From Hyphomicrobiaceae bacterium (GTDB lineage: Bacteria; Pseudomonadota; Alphaproteobacteria; Rhizobiales; Hyphomicrobiaceae), in assembly GCA_025351355.1 (NCBI GenBank), contig JANXWC010000064.1, positions 62,001 through 126,000 on the forward strand: a stretch of 64,000 bases of DNA. The letters run 5' to 3'. The number at the start of each line of letters is the position of its first letter. Within the stretch, counting starts at the first letter, position 1. Below the pieces are notes generated by a model. It was given only the letters and a program-made list of their open reading frames with translations, was not told the origin of the DNA and ran no database searches. Position numbers and translations under genes: made by a program. Shown here piece by piece: positions 8,140-17,035 of this stretch.

Positions 8140-8569
8140 ACACTGTCCGCAGTTTTTTAGCCAAGCGCGCCTTCCAAACCGAATTGAACAGTGCTTAATA
8201 ACTGGCGATTAACAAACATAAGTAGGCGAGGGTCGTTGTCAGAAGCGCCGCGACGCGGGTGTTGTGCGCCAGCGCCGGAACGACGGCACCCCGCCGTACA
8301 AGAGAGTAGACTTGCGAGCTGTCTGGGTGGAGAATTGGAGTGTGCAGGCCGGCACCAAGGCCCTATTCTTGACTATTCAGGCCCGCCCCGTCCGAAGACG
8401 CTCGAAGGCGCGGTAGACGGTGGTGTTTCGCGCACCGGTCTGCACGGAAGGACGTTGGTACGCGACCGTGGCGATCGTGCGGCAATTAGAGCTGGTGCTT
8501 TTGAACTTTCATGAAGTGCCATCACCACTTCGATTTCAATGCATTGACACGACAAACCAGAACCGAGCG
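8140..8569. other. Intergenic region without a supported gene
   Basis: About 430 bases between the small RNA promoter and the 3' end of the short-chain dehydrogenase gene. Short open frames exist on both strands but none has a ribosome site or a recognisable protein. The stretch around 8190-8225 is AT-rich. Confidence 0.6.
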
Positions 8570-9241
8570 CTACCAGGCCAGCGGCATTCCCGAATACGAA
8601 TAATACTGTCCCGTCTCGTGCAGCCCGAGCCGGTCGATTACATCGCGCATGCCCTGCACGCTCTGCTCCACTGTCAGCGGCGCCTTCTCGCTGCCGCCGC
8701 GCGTCCGGACGCCACCGGGATGCAGCATCGTTACGATGATGCCGCGCTTAAACAGGTCGATCGCCAGGCTGCGGGCCATGGCATTCAAGCCCGCCTTGCT
8801 CGCCCGATAGACATAATGCCCACCCGAGATATTCGCAGCGATAGAACCCATCCGGCTGGTGATCATCACGATCTTGCGCTGCTCGCTCGCCGCCACGTTG
8901 TCGACGAACGTCTCCACTAACCGAAGTGGTCCCAGCGTGTTGGTATCCAGGATGCGCCGCCCGAAATCGAAATCGAGACTGCCCAGTACCATCGGATCGT
9001 GCGCGATTGCCGCATTGGACACCAGCAGGTCTATCGGTAAATCGCCGATCACTGCCTTCACTTTTTTGAACTGCGCGATTTCCGTCACGTCGAGCTGAAA
9101 ATCTGTTAGCCGCGGTGCTTCCGGGAGCTTGTTCGCAACGTCGCGATACGTCGCCAGCACCTCCCAGCCATCCGCCAGGCACGTCGTTGCGAATCCGCGC
9201 CCGATACCCTCATCGCAACCGGTGATCAGTATCCTCGGCAT
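8570..9241 (-). CDS. Short-chain dehydrogenase/reductase
   Basis: NAD(P)-dependent oxidoreductase of the classical SDR family, 223 residues; substrate unknown. The cofactor motif TGCDEGIG sits at the N-terminus, SNAAIAH corresponds to the structural NNAG motif, MITSRMGSI carries the catalytic Ser, and [10 protein letters not shown] the catalytic Tyr-x-x-x-Lys. The frame is open 51 codons further upstream, but the fold begins at the ATG at 9241, so that start is chosen. It is divergent from the sugar importer operon and shares its 150-base promoter region, which suggests a role in the same carbohydrate pathway. Confidence 0.88.
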   Translation of the reverse strand: MPRILITGCDEGIGRGFATTCLADGWEVLATYRDVANKLPEAPRLTDFQLDVTEIAQFKKVKAVIGDLPIDLLVSNAAIAHDPMVLGSLDFDFGRRILDTNTLGPLRLVETFVDNVAASEQRKIVMITSRMGSIAANISGGHYVYRASKAGLNAMARSLAIDLFKRGIIVTMLHPGGVRTRGGSEKAPLTVEQSVQGMRDVIDRLGLHETGQYYSYSGMPLAW

Positions 9242-9270
9242 TTTGACCCTACCCGGTATTAAGGCGCCGC

Positions 9271-9284
9271 AGCGCTGCAGCGCT
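9271..9284. promoter_or_regulatory. 14-bp perfect palindrome in the SDR/importer divergent promoter
   Basis: AGCGCTGCAGCGCT is self-complementary and lies between the divergent starts at 9241 and 9393. It is a plausible operator, but no regulator gene is nearby and GC-rich palindromes do arise by chance. Confidence 0.35.
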
Positions 9285-9392
9285 TGCCGTTTGTCACTAC
9301 TGTGCAATACTGCGTTGGCACGCGCTTCACTTGCAAGCAATAAGCTGTTTATCACCAGCGACATGCGCGAACGGGGAAACGACAGGATCGGC

Positions 9393-10469
9393 ATGGCGAC
9401 GCTGGAGCTGAGACGCCTCGAAAAGTCCTATGGCAGCACCGCGGTCGTTCGCGGTGTCGACCTTTCGGTTGCCGACAACGAATTTGTGGTCCTCGTCGGA
9501 CCTTCCGGCTGCGGGAAAAGCACCATTCTCCGCATGATTGCCGGGCTTGAGGAAATTTCATCCGGCGAAATCCGCATCGACGACCTCGTTGTCAACGAAC
9601 GCGCCCCGAAAGATCGCGACATCGCCATGGTATTCCAGGATTACGCGCTCTATCCGCACATGACCGTGGCCGACAACATGGCGTTTTCGCTGACCTACCG
9701 CGGTGTCGCCAGGCCCGAGATAGCCCGCCGCCTTGCCGAGGCCGCCAAGGTTCTCGACATCGACCAGCTGTTGCACCGCTATCCGCGCCAGTTGTCCGGT
9801 GGCCAGCGCCAGCGCGTCGCCATGGGCCGCGCCATTGTCCGCGATCCCAAGTTGTTCCTGTTCGACGAGCCTCTGTCCAATCTCGACGCCAAGCTGCGCG
9901 TCGCCATGCGCACCGAGATCAAGCGGCTGCGCGAGCGCGTGCGTACCACCACCATCTACGTCACCCACGACCAGGTCGAGGCGATGACCTTGGCCGACCG
10001 CATCGTCATCCTCAATGGCGGTCTCATCGAACAGATCGGTACGCCGGAAGACGTCTACGAGCGCCCGGCTACGGCGTTCGTCGCGAGTTTCATCGGCGCA
10101 CCACCGATGAACCTGTTGCCTTGCAGGGTCACCGCAAATGGCGGCGCCGCAGTCGTTTCCGTCGCCGGCAACCAAGTCCCGCTACCTGCGTCGTCGTCAT
10201 TGGACCTGCAGCGTGCCACCTCGGTCGGCATCCGGCCCGAACATTTCAGCTGGGCTGCCGAGTCGGCACTCGCACAGATCGAGTCTCGCGCGGGTGTGGT
10301 CGAATTGCTCGGCTCCGACACACTGGTCGCCTTCACCCTCGGCGGCCACGACGTGCAGGCCCGCCTGCCACCGCGGCATGTCCGCAAGTCCGGCGATATC
10401 GTCCGGCTGACCATCGCGCCCGAGAACATCCACCTCTTTGACGCGGAGAGTCGTCGCATTGATATCTGA
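9393..10469 (+). CDS. Sugar ABC importer ATP-binding protein (UgpC/MalK type)
   Basis: Cytoplasmic ATPase of a CUT1 importer, 358 residues. Walker [11 protein letters not shown]-loop [14 protein letters not shown], signature [14 protein letters not shown], Walker [17 protein letters not shown] and the switch His in YVTHDQ are all present. A C-terminal regulatory TOBE region (about 280-358) follows. The open frame runs further upstream, but homology starts at the ATG at 9393, preceded by AGGA. It is the first gene of an operon with an oxidoreductase, a binding protein and two permeases. Because the importer at 31-34 kb lacks its own ATPase, this one could serve both; that is an inference. Confidence 0.93.
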   Translation: MATLELRRLEKSYGSTAVVRGVDLSVADNEFVVLVGPSGCGKSTILRMIAGLEEISSGEIRIDDLVVNERAPKDRDIAMVFQDYALYPHMTVADNMAFSLTYRGVARPEIARRLAEAAKVLDIDQLLHRYPRQLSGGQRQRVAMGRAIVRDPKLFLFDEPLSNLDAKLRVAMRTEIKRLRERVRTTTIYVTHDQVEAMTLADRIVILNGGLIEQIGTPEDVYERPATAFVASFIGAPPMNLLPCRVTANGGAAVVSVAGNQVPLPASSSLDLQRATSVGIRPEHFSWAAESALAQIESRAGVVELLGSDTLVAFTLGGHDVQARLPPRHVRKSGDIVRLTIAPENIHLFDAESRRIDI

Positions 10470-10555
10470 TCCTCTATCCATCGTACACGAACAATGCCGG
10501 CTAGAAGAGTCAATCACGATCGTGCGCGAATTTATAGACCGCTGAGGAAACCACC

Positions 10556-11578
10556 ATGGAGCCACCACTCAGATTCGCACTCGCCGGTTACGGAGCGTTC
10601 GGACGCTTCCACGCCCGCTCTATCGCAAAGGCCCCCGGTGCAACCCTCGCAGCTATCGCCACCCCCAGCGACGCCAACGCCGCAGCTGCTGCCGCGGACT
10701 TTCCCGCCGCCATAATTCATCGCGAGTGGCAGGCGCTGATTGCTGATCCCGCCATCGACGCCATTGCCATCGCCGCTCCCAATCACCTGCACGCGGACAT
10801 CGCAGTCGCGGCGCTTGATGCCGGCAAGCATGTCCTCGTAGAGAAGCCCATGGCCACCACTGCCGCTGATTGTGATCGCGTCGTCGCCGCCGCCGCGCGC
10901 TCCAAAGCCGTTCTTACCGTCGGCCTCCAATGCCGCCTGTCGCCGCAATGGGGACGCATCAAATCGCTGATCGAGGAAGGCGTCGTCGGCAAACCGCAGC
11001 ACGTGCACGTCTCGCTGTTCCGTCATCCCTATCGGCAAGGCGCGTCAGGCTGGCGTTACGACCGCGCTCGCGTCGGTTCGTGGATCCTCGAGGAGCCCGT
11101 GCATTTCTTCGATCTCGCGCTTTGGTATCTGCGTGATGCCGGCCGACCGGTCACCGTGCACGCGGTCGGCGCCGGCGACACCGGCATGGAGCCGGTCATC
11201 TCCGTGCTGATGCGCTTTCCCAACGGCTCGACCGCCGCCGTGAACCAGGTTCTTTCCGGCTTCGGTCATTTGCAGACGGTCGAGGTATCAGGGACAGCCG
11301 GTGCAATCCGCGCCACGTGGAGCGCCGACACCGCCCGCAGCACCTCGCCCAGTGTTGATTTGAAACTCAAGCGGACCAGCTCCGACGACGTCGAGAACAT
11401 ACCCGTTGATCGCTCCGGCGAGGTGTTCGAACTGGAAGCCCAGGCGGCGGCCGCCGTAAAAGGCTTCCGCTCTGGCCGTCCGCTCGTTTCGGCGGAGGAT
11501 GGACGTGCTGCGGTTCTCGTCTGCCTCGCCGCCGAAGAATCCGCCAGCAATGCCGGTCGCGCGGTAGTGGTGGCATGA
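10556..11578 (+). CDS. Gfo/Idh/MocA family oxidoreductase
   Basis: NAD(P)-dependent sugar or polyol dehydrogenase, 340 residues. An N-terminal Rossmann domain carries GYGAFGRFHARSI, the family EKP motif occurs in VEKPMATT near residue 98, and a C-terminal alpha/beta substrate domain follows. GAGGAAACCACC immediately precedes the ATG. Its position between the ATPase and the binding protein of a sugar importer suggests that it oxidises the imported sugar or inositol-like compound. The substrate cannot be specified. Confidence 0.88.
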   Translation: MEPPLRFALAGYGAFGRFHARSIAKAPGATLAAIATPSDANAAAAAADFPAAIIHREWQALIADPAIDAIAIAAPNHLHADIAVAALDAGKHVLVEKPMATTAADCDRVVAAAARSKAVLTVGLQCRLSPQWGRIKSLIEEGVVGKPQHVHVSLFRHPYRQGASGWRYDRARVGSWILEEPVHFFDLALWYLRDAGRPVTVHAVGAGDTGMEPVISVLMRFPNGSTAAVNQVLSGFGHLQTVEVSGTAGAIRATWSADTARSTSPSVDLKLKRTSSDDVENIPVDRSGEVFELEAQAAAAVKGFRSGRPLVSAEDGRAAVLVCLAAEESASNAGRAVVVA

Positions 11579-11659
11579 GGCAAATCACTGCTGGATTTCG
11601 TTCAATTTGCAAAGGATGTCCGCAATCAAGCGGTCACCGATAGTCGAGGAGGAAACACC

Positions 11660-12913
11660 ATGATGGATCGCCGCAAAATCCTGAAATCCGGTGCGGTCGT
11701 CGCCGCCGCGGCAGCCCTGCCCATGCCCGCCATCGCCCAGTCACCAAAAAAGATCACGTTCCTCACCTGGAATATCATCGATACCGCCGACATCATCAAC
11801 GGTTGGATCGCTCGTTTTACCAAGGACCGCCCGGGTGTCGAGGTCGAGTGGCAGGACAAGAAGGGTCCTGAACTTCCGACGTTCTATCAGACTCAGCTTG
11901 CGGCCGGCACCCCGCCCGACATCATCAACACGCAGGGCGCGCTCGGCCTCGAGTACGCAGGACAAGGCGCGCTCCTCGACATCACGTCGCGCCTCAAGGC
12001 AGATGCCGGATACGGCAACGGCTTCAACCAGAACTATCTCGGCAACTGGGTGTACGAAGGCGCCAACTACATGGTGCCCTTCTATCTCACGAAGACGGTC
12101 CTATTCTGGAATAAAACCATGTTTCAGAAGGCCGGCCTGTCAGGCCCGCCCCAGTCGTTCGACGACATCATCGCCTACGCCGAGAAAATGAAGTCAGCCG
12201 ACAGCACCGGCTTCCTCACGCTCAACTTCGATTGGCTCTATTGGCCGCTCTACGCCATGAACGGCGTCGATCTTTTGTCGACGGACTTGAAAACGACCGC
12301 CTTTAACACGCCGAAAGCCATCGAGGTCACCGAGCGGCTCGCCAAGGCCACGGAGTCCGGAGCTATCAATAAGATCTCCTGGACTGGCCGCTGGGTGGAG
12401 CCGAATGGCGCGTTCGCCGCTGGCAACGTCGGCATGCTGCATGCTCACGCACCCGCCTACTTCTACGTCAAGGGTCAGGGAAAATGGGTGACGCCCGAAA
12501 CGCTCGGGGCGACCCACGTTCCCGGTTCTTTTGCCACGCCAAACTCGCATGGCCTAGGCATTTCCAAGGGCTCAAAAAATCCTGATCTCGCTTGGGATTT
12601 CCTGAAGTTCATCACCAACGAAGCCCAGATCGGAGAGTTTGCCAGACTGCGCAAACTGGTCACCGGCAACACCGCCTTCGATACCAAGCACTTTGCCGAA
12701 CTCGACAAGTCCGACCCCTTCGTCGCCGCGTTGCTGCGCACACAGCTTGAACACACCGACAAGATGGTCGGCAACTGGCGACTGGGTAACGACAGCCGCG
12801 TCAAGGAAGCCTTCTGGCCGGAATTGCAAAACGTCATGCTCGGCCGCAAGGATGCCAAGACCGCTCTCGCCGACGCCGACAAAAAAGTGCAACGCGAGTT
12901 GAAGCGCGCATAA
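11660..12913 (+). CDS. Sugar ABC importer substrate-binding protein (family 1)
   Basis: Periplasmic binding protein of 417 residues. The N-terminus MMDRRKILKSGAVVAAAAALP is a signal with paired arginines, cleaved near AIAQ. The mature part has the family 1 pattern: LTWNIIDTADIINGWIARF, a GTPPDIINTQG hinge region and a C-terminal segment with repeated KFITNEAQIGEFARL-type helices. GAGGAGGA lies about 7 bases before the ATG at 11660. It delivers sugar to the permeases encoded next. Confidence 0.92.
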   Translation: MMDRRKILKSGAVVAAAAALPMPAIAQSPKKITFLTWNIIDTADIINGWIARFTKDRPGVEVEWQDKKGPELPTFYQTQLAAGTPPDIINTQGALGLEYAGQGALLDITSRLKADAGYGNGFNQNYLGNWVYEGANYMVPFYLTKTVLFWNKTMFQKAGLSGPPQSFDDIIAYAEKMKSADSTGFLTLNFDWLYWPLYAMNGVDLLSTDLKTTAFNTPKAIEVTERLAKATESGAINKISWTGRWVEPNGAFAAGNVGMLHAHAPAYFYVKGQGKWVTPETLGATHVPGSFATPNSHGLGISKGSKNPDLAWDFLKFITNEAQIGEFARLRKLVTGNTAFDTKHFAELDKSDPFVAALLRTQLEHTDKMVGNWRLGNDSRVKEAFWPELQNVMLGRKDAKTALADADKKVQRELKRA

Positions 12914-12981
12914 TTGCATTCGAGCGATGTTGCACCATTTGCCTTCTCCCCGTCCGCGGGGAGCGGCGCACGAATGATGAG

Positions 12982-13923
12982 ATGCTGTCCGTGAACACGC
13001 GAACCCGCAGTTTCACTCCATGGTACCAGCGCAAACGTACGCGCGACATTGCATTGGTCGCGTGTTTTCTGCTGCCCTCTCTGGCGATCTTCTTTCTCTA
13101 TCGTATCCTGCCGCTGCTGTGGAATCTCGTCCTCTCCTTCGAATACTGGTCGCCGCTGAAACCGGCCAAATTCGCCGGCCTTGATCAGTACCGCGAGATA
13201 TTTCTCGAAGACGACGTTTTCTGGCAGTCGCTCACTAATTCACTGGCTTTCGTCGCTGCGGCACCATTCGCCATCGCCCTGGCCCTCGGTATCGCTCTGC
13301 TCGTCAACAGCGACCTCAAGGGCGCCTCCGTTTACCGCGCTATCGTCTTTATCTCATACCCGCTGATGTCCGTCGCCGTCGGCATCATCTGGAAGTGGCT
13401 TTACGATGAGCGCGGCGGCATCATCAACTACGCGCTCCGCTCCGCCGGCCTCGTCACCAAGCCGATACCGTTCCTGCAGAGCTTCGACTATGCCTTGCCT
13501 TCCGTCATCGTAGCCGAGGTTTGGCAGGTCATCGGTTTCTACATGATCATTTTACTCACGGGACTGCAGTCCGTCCCCCCGCACCTCTACGAAGCTGCTA
13601 GCGTCGACGGTGTTCCGCGCTGGGCACAGTTCTGGCGCATCACCCTGCCGTTGCTGCGGTCGTCGCTGTTTCTCTGTGCCGTCATCGGCATCCTCAATTC
13701 CTTTACCAGCTTCGATCTCATCTACGTCATGACCGGCGGCGGCCCCGGTCACGCCACCGAACTGCTCGTCACGCACATCTACAAGACCGGCTTTGGGCAG
13801 ACGCGTTTCGACTACGCCGCCGCCCTCACCGTCGTACAGTTCATCCTGCTGCTCGCATTGACCTGGCTCGCCAACCGCGCCGCCGGCGGCAATGCCGGCG
13901 CTCACGATACGGGGCGTGCCTGA
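12982..13923 (+). CDS. Sugar ABC importer permease 1 (MalF/UgpA type)
   Basis: Inner membrane permease of 313 residues with about six membrane helices. The cytoplasmic coupling loop reads YEAASVDGVPRWAQFWRITLPLL, the EAA motif of binding-protein-dependent transporters. ATG at 12982 is the best start, since it precedes a charged stretch and the first helix. It follows the binding protein and is 2 bases from the next permease, so the two are translationally coupled. Confidence 0.92.
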   Translation: MLSVNTRTRSFTPWYQRKRTRDIALVACFLLPSLAIFFLYRILPLLWNLVLSFEYWSPLKPAKFAGLDQYREIFLEDDVFWQSLTNSLAFVAAAPFAIALALGIALLVNSDLKGASVYRAIVFISYPLMSVAVGIIWKWLYDERGGIINYALRSAGLVTKPIPFLQSFDYALPSVIVAEVWQVIGFYMIILLTGLQSVPPHLYEAASVDGVPRWAQFWRITLPLLRSSLFLCAVIGILNSFTSFDLIYVMTGGGPGHATELLVTHIYKTGFGQTRFDYAAALTVVQFILLLALTWLANRAAGGNAGAHDTGRA

Positions 13924-13925
13924 TC

Positions 13926-14744
13926 ATGCGCACCAAGCCATTGTCCATTGTGCTGCGGCATGGCGCTCTCGTGATTGTTTGCTTCATCATGCTGGTGCCG
14001 TTTTACTGGGTCATCAAAACCTCGATCACCAACGAGAACATCTACGCCTACCCGCCGCGGCTGCTCCCTGAAGCGCCGCATCTCTTCAACTACGTCGACG
14101 TCTGGTATTTCATTCCATTCGCGCGCTATCTGCTCAATAGTGTCATCGTCTCCGCCATAGCGGTCGCCGGAAACGTCGTGTTCAACGCCATGGCTGCCTA
14201 TGCTTTGACCAAGCATTTCGTCGGCAAGCAGTCTGTCATGCTTCTGTTCCTCTCGTGTATGCTGGTGCCGTTCCAGGCCACTATCATCCCCGCCTACCTG
14301 ATTACCGCCAAGCTCGGACTGCTCAACACCTACCTCGGTCTTGCGCTTCCGCTCATGTCGACCATCGTCTGCATTTTCATCTACAAGGCCGCCTTCGAGG
14401 CCGTTCCCCAGTCGCTCATAGATGCTGCTCGCGTGGATGGCCTCAAGGAGCGCCAGGTCATCCTGCGAATACTGATGCCGCTGTCGAAACCGGCTGTCGC
14501 CACCAACGTCATCCTCGCCTTCATCTGGTCGTGGAACGCCTTCCTTTGGCCGTTGATCATCACGCGTGAACCGATCATGCAAACCCTGCCGCTCGGCCTC
14601 GCCCGCTTCCTTTCCTATCTCGAGGACACCACCGGCGCGCTCTACGCCTTCGCCGTCATGGTTTTGGCGCCGTCCATCTTCGTGTTTCTCATGGCGCAAA
14701 AAGAGTTCATCCGCGGCCTCACTTCGGGAGCGACCAAGGGATGA
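13926..14744 (+). CDS. Sugar ABC importer permease 2 (MalG/UgpE type)
   Basis: Second permease of the importer, 272 residues and about six helices. The EAA loop reads LIDAARVDGLKERQVILRILMP. Together with the preceding permease it forms the heterodimeric membrane channel. Its stop codon overlaps the start of the next small gene by four bases (ATGA). Confidence 0.92.
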   Translation: MRTKPLSIVLRHGALVIVCFIMLVPFYWVIKTSITNENIYAYPPRLLPEAPHLFNYVDVWYFIPFARYLLNSVIVSAIAVAGNVVFNAMAAYALTKHFVGKQSVMLLFLSCMLVPFQATIIPAYLITAKLGLLNTYLGLALPLMSTIVCIFIYKAAFEAVPQSLIDAARVDGLKERQVILRILMPLSKPAVATNVILAFIWSWNAFLWPLIITREPIMQTLPLGLARFLSYLEDTTGALYAFAVMVLAPSIFVFLMAQKEFIRGLTSGATKG

Positions 14745-15118
14745 TGTTGCCGGCCTGGATCAGAAACCGCTGGGTGATTGTCCCAGCCATCCTCGCGATC
14801 TCGATCGTTCTATGGAATAGCTACGTCACCGCTCACAACGGCGGGCTGGTGGAGGGCAGTGTCATCGACGCCGCTGGGCGCCCGGTACCCGGCGCAACTG
14901 TCACGCTGTTCGAACGCTCGTTCGTCGCCTACACGTCCAAGGACACGACGAAGGCCGACGATGCCGGTCTTTTCCGCTTCACCAACAATCAGAATCACGC
15001 GCTCCAACTGGAGGCGGCATCCCCAATACTCGGCAAGTCCGACCGCCACTCCATCCGGCTCTGGTTCCGTGCGCAGAACTTCCGCCTCGTCGAACCCCTG
15101 CGCCTCGCGGGCCGCTAG
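14741..15118 (+). CDS. Small anchored protein with a carboxypeptidase-regulatory-like domain
   Basis: A 125-residue protein with one N-terminal membrane helix (about 12-28) and a beta-sandwich domain of the carboxypeptidase regulatory-like type: GSVIDAAGRPVPGATVTLFE, then AGLFRF. The domain should lie in the periplasm. It is translationally coupled to the preceding permease (ATGA overlap), so it is probably an accessory of this importer. I know no defined function for it. It ends the operon, convergent with a peptidase gene. Confidence 0.75.
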   Translation: MMLPAWIRNRWVIVPAILAISIVLWNSYVTAHNGGLVEGSVIDAAGRPVPGATVTLFERSFVAYTSKDTTKADDAGLFRFTNNQNHALQLEAASPILGKSDRHSIRLWFRAQNFRLVEPLRLAGR

Positions 15119-15295
15119 CCATGTGTAGGCAGCCGGCCAGGACCGCCATCCTGCATGTCGACGATATCGTCGGCGCGCGATGTCCACCGCCAGCCGCACC
15201 TCCGGCCCCAGATGCGATCGCTCAACGCCATGTAGGCTTGGCGCCACTCATCGACAATGCTTACAGATCTGCTCGTTGTTGGGTTGGCTCATTGC

Positions 15296-17005
15296 CTATC
15301 GAACCCCGAGAGCTGCACGTGCCCTTTCAAGGGCCGATGTCGCTTCACGCAGTGCGAAGACGATGCGGTTCCGTGCTCTGATGGCGTCGACGGCTGCGAA
15401 TTTTTCTTCGTCGGAACCGGACGCCGTTGCGGCAAGATCGCGAAGCGGCTGCAAAGCAGTCCAGTTGGGGACCGGCAGTGCCGGCTCATGTGCGAAGCGA
15501 TCGCCCGTGCTGTAGTCGACGGGAACGAGCGCGCGGGAGGTAGCCATCAACGCGGCGTTGGCGACATCGACTGCTTGCTTCGATGCAGTGCCGCGGAACG
15601 CGCCGATCGAACGGGCGATCGAATGTGCTGATTTCGCTATCCCGATCAGGGAGTCGATCTCGAACCGGCCTTTCAGGCGATCCTGGATCTCTGCGAATTC
15701 CCCACCGAGCGCTTCGAGCGTCGCGGCGTGATCGAGAGGAACGATCTCGTCCGCCGCGAGCCGCCAAAGAACCTGAGTGAGAACACGCGCATCGCGCACG
15801 AGATTGGCCTCGTCGACTTTGTCGATCAGATCCTCCGCCGTATGCCACCACCAGCCGAGAGCGTTGCGGGCGGGTCCGTCCTTGTGCGCCTGCTCGCTGA
15901 TCGACCCGAACATGGAAGGTATACCGACGCCGACGAAGCTTTCGTCAGAATTGCGGGCTTTGCGCTTGCCTTTGTAGGTCTGGTTCGTATGCGCCTGCGC
16001 AGCTTCTCGCGCGAGATGCATCAGTTCCGTCATCGCGGCTGCATTTTCGAGTGAGGTTGCGCCGATCCCGCCGAGACTGTCGACGTTGACGTGCGCGACG
16101 CAGCGGCGATCGAGTTCGTCCCAATGGGTGTCGACATACCATGTCGAGCCGGAATAGCGCCCGTGGCTGTGGCCGGACCAGAAGCACACTCGAACACCGC
16201 GTTTCAATTCGCTGCGACGCTGAGCGACAATGCGTGCGGCCTCCAACATGCCGGCGTTGGCCGAGCCATTGTCCATCACGCCATAGTACCAAGTGTCGTA
16301 GTGGCCAGACATGAGCACGAAAGGCGTATTCGCACCGTCCTGGCCGTCGAGATCGCATTCGAGGAGTGGAGTTTTTCGCCAGCCCGTATCGACTTCGGCA
16401 TGCAGCGCTACGACAGGAAACTTGCCGACCGCGAGCGCGTCGCGAATGGCGACGCCATCGGCGTTGGCGACGGTGCAGGCGACGGTCTTCGGGATATCGG
16501 TTCGCGTGCTGAGAGACGGGCTGCCCCAGATCGGTGAAATGCACATTTCGTGAATATGCTCGTGGTGGCTGATGTGCAGTTGTGCGCTGGCGCCTGCGTC
16601 TGATGCACGCTTGGCCGTTTCCGGCATAGCCATGCCTTCGATGAGGGCAATGCGGCCCCTCACATCGACTTTGGCGAAATCCTGCGCAGTGCCTGCACCG
16701 ACGTAGACGGGCACACCGGAAAGCCCGCCCTGCGGTGTCGGACGCGAGAACGAATGCGTTATGCAGCCGATACTCGTGCCACCTACATGCACCTGCGCCT
16801 TGCCGGGAAGACTGATATAGGCGTCGTGGAGCAAGAGATTAGTGCGATAGCCGTACTCCCGCATGCGCCGCTCGAGGAACCCGAACGCATCGCGTTCCTC
16901 TGGCGTGCCGGATAGCTTCACCCATCGTGCCATTTCGCTTAGGTTGCTCATCATCTCGGTGCCGTCGACCATCGTTGCGGGCGACGTTTTCGACGTAGCT
17001 GACAT
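15296..17005 (-). CDS. M28-like peptidase paralog B with altered active site
   Basis: Protein of 569 residues with the layout of PA-domain-containing M28 metallopeptidases: a PA-like insertion (about 90-200), then the zinc-hydrolase domain. Conserved metal-site residues are His235 (in GHYDTWYYG), Asp245 (VMDNGSAN), Asp309 (NVDSLGG) and His388 (WWWHTAED). Where M28 enzymes have the paired Glu-Glu (catalytic base and zinc ligand), this protein has GHSHGRYSGS (278-287), so both acidic residues are absent. A helical C-terminal extension of about 150 residues follows. No signal peptide, so probably cytoplasmic. Third gene of a minus-strand operon, 30 bases after its paralog. The substrate is unknown. 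Confidence 0.8.
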   Translation of the reverse strand: MSATSKTSPATMVDGTEMMSNLSEMARWVKLSGTPEERDAFGFLERRMREYGYRTNLLLHDAYISLPGKAQVHVGGTSIGCITHSFSRPTPQGGLSGVPVYVGAGTAQDFAKVDVRGRIALIEGMAMPETAKRASDAGASAQLHISHHEHIHEMCISPIWGSPSLSTRTDIPKTVACTVANADGVAIRDALAVGKFPVVALHAEVDTGWRKTPLLECDLDGQDGANTPFVLMSGHYDTWYYGVMDNGSANAGMLEAARIVAQRRSELKRGVRVCFWSGHSHGRYSGSTWYVDTHWDELDRRCVAHVNVDSLGGIGATSLENAAAMTELMHLAREAAQAHTNQTYKGKRKARNSDESFVGVGIPSMFGSISEQAHKDGPARNALGWWWHTAEDLIDKVDEANLVRDARVLTQVLWRLAADEIVPLDHAATLEALGGEFAEIQDRLKGRFEIDSLIGIAKSAHSIARSIGAFRGTASKQAVDVANAALMATSRALVPVDYSTGDRFAHEPALPVPNWTALQPLRDLAATASGSDEEKFAAVDAIRARNRIVFALREATSALERARAALGVR

Positions 17006-17035
17006 GGTTCGGCTCCTTCAGGGAATGACTTCGAC

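Noticed and set aside
8191-8514. Plus-strand frame of 107 codons upstream of the short-chain dehydrogenase gene
   Set aside because: Arg/Gly-rich, without ribosome site or recognisable domain; probably random in GC-rich DNA.
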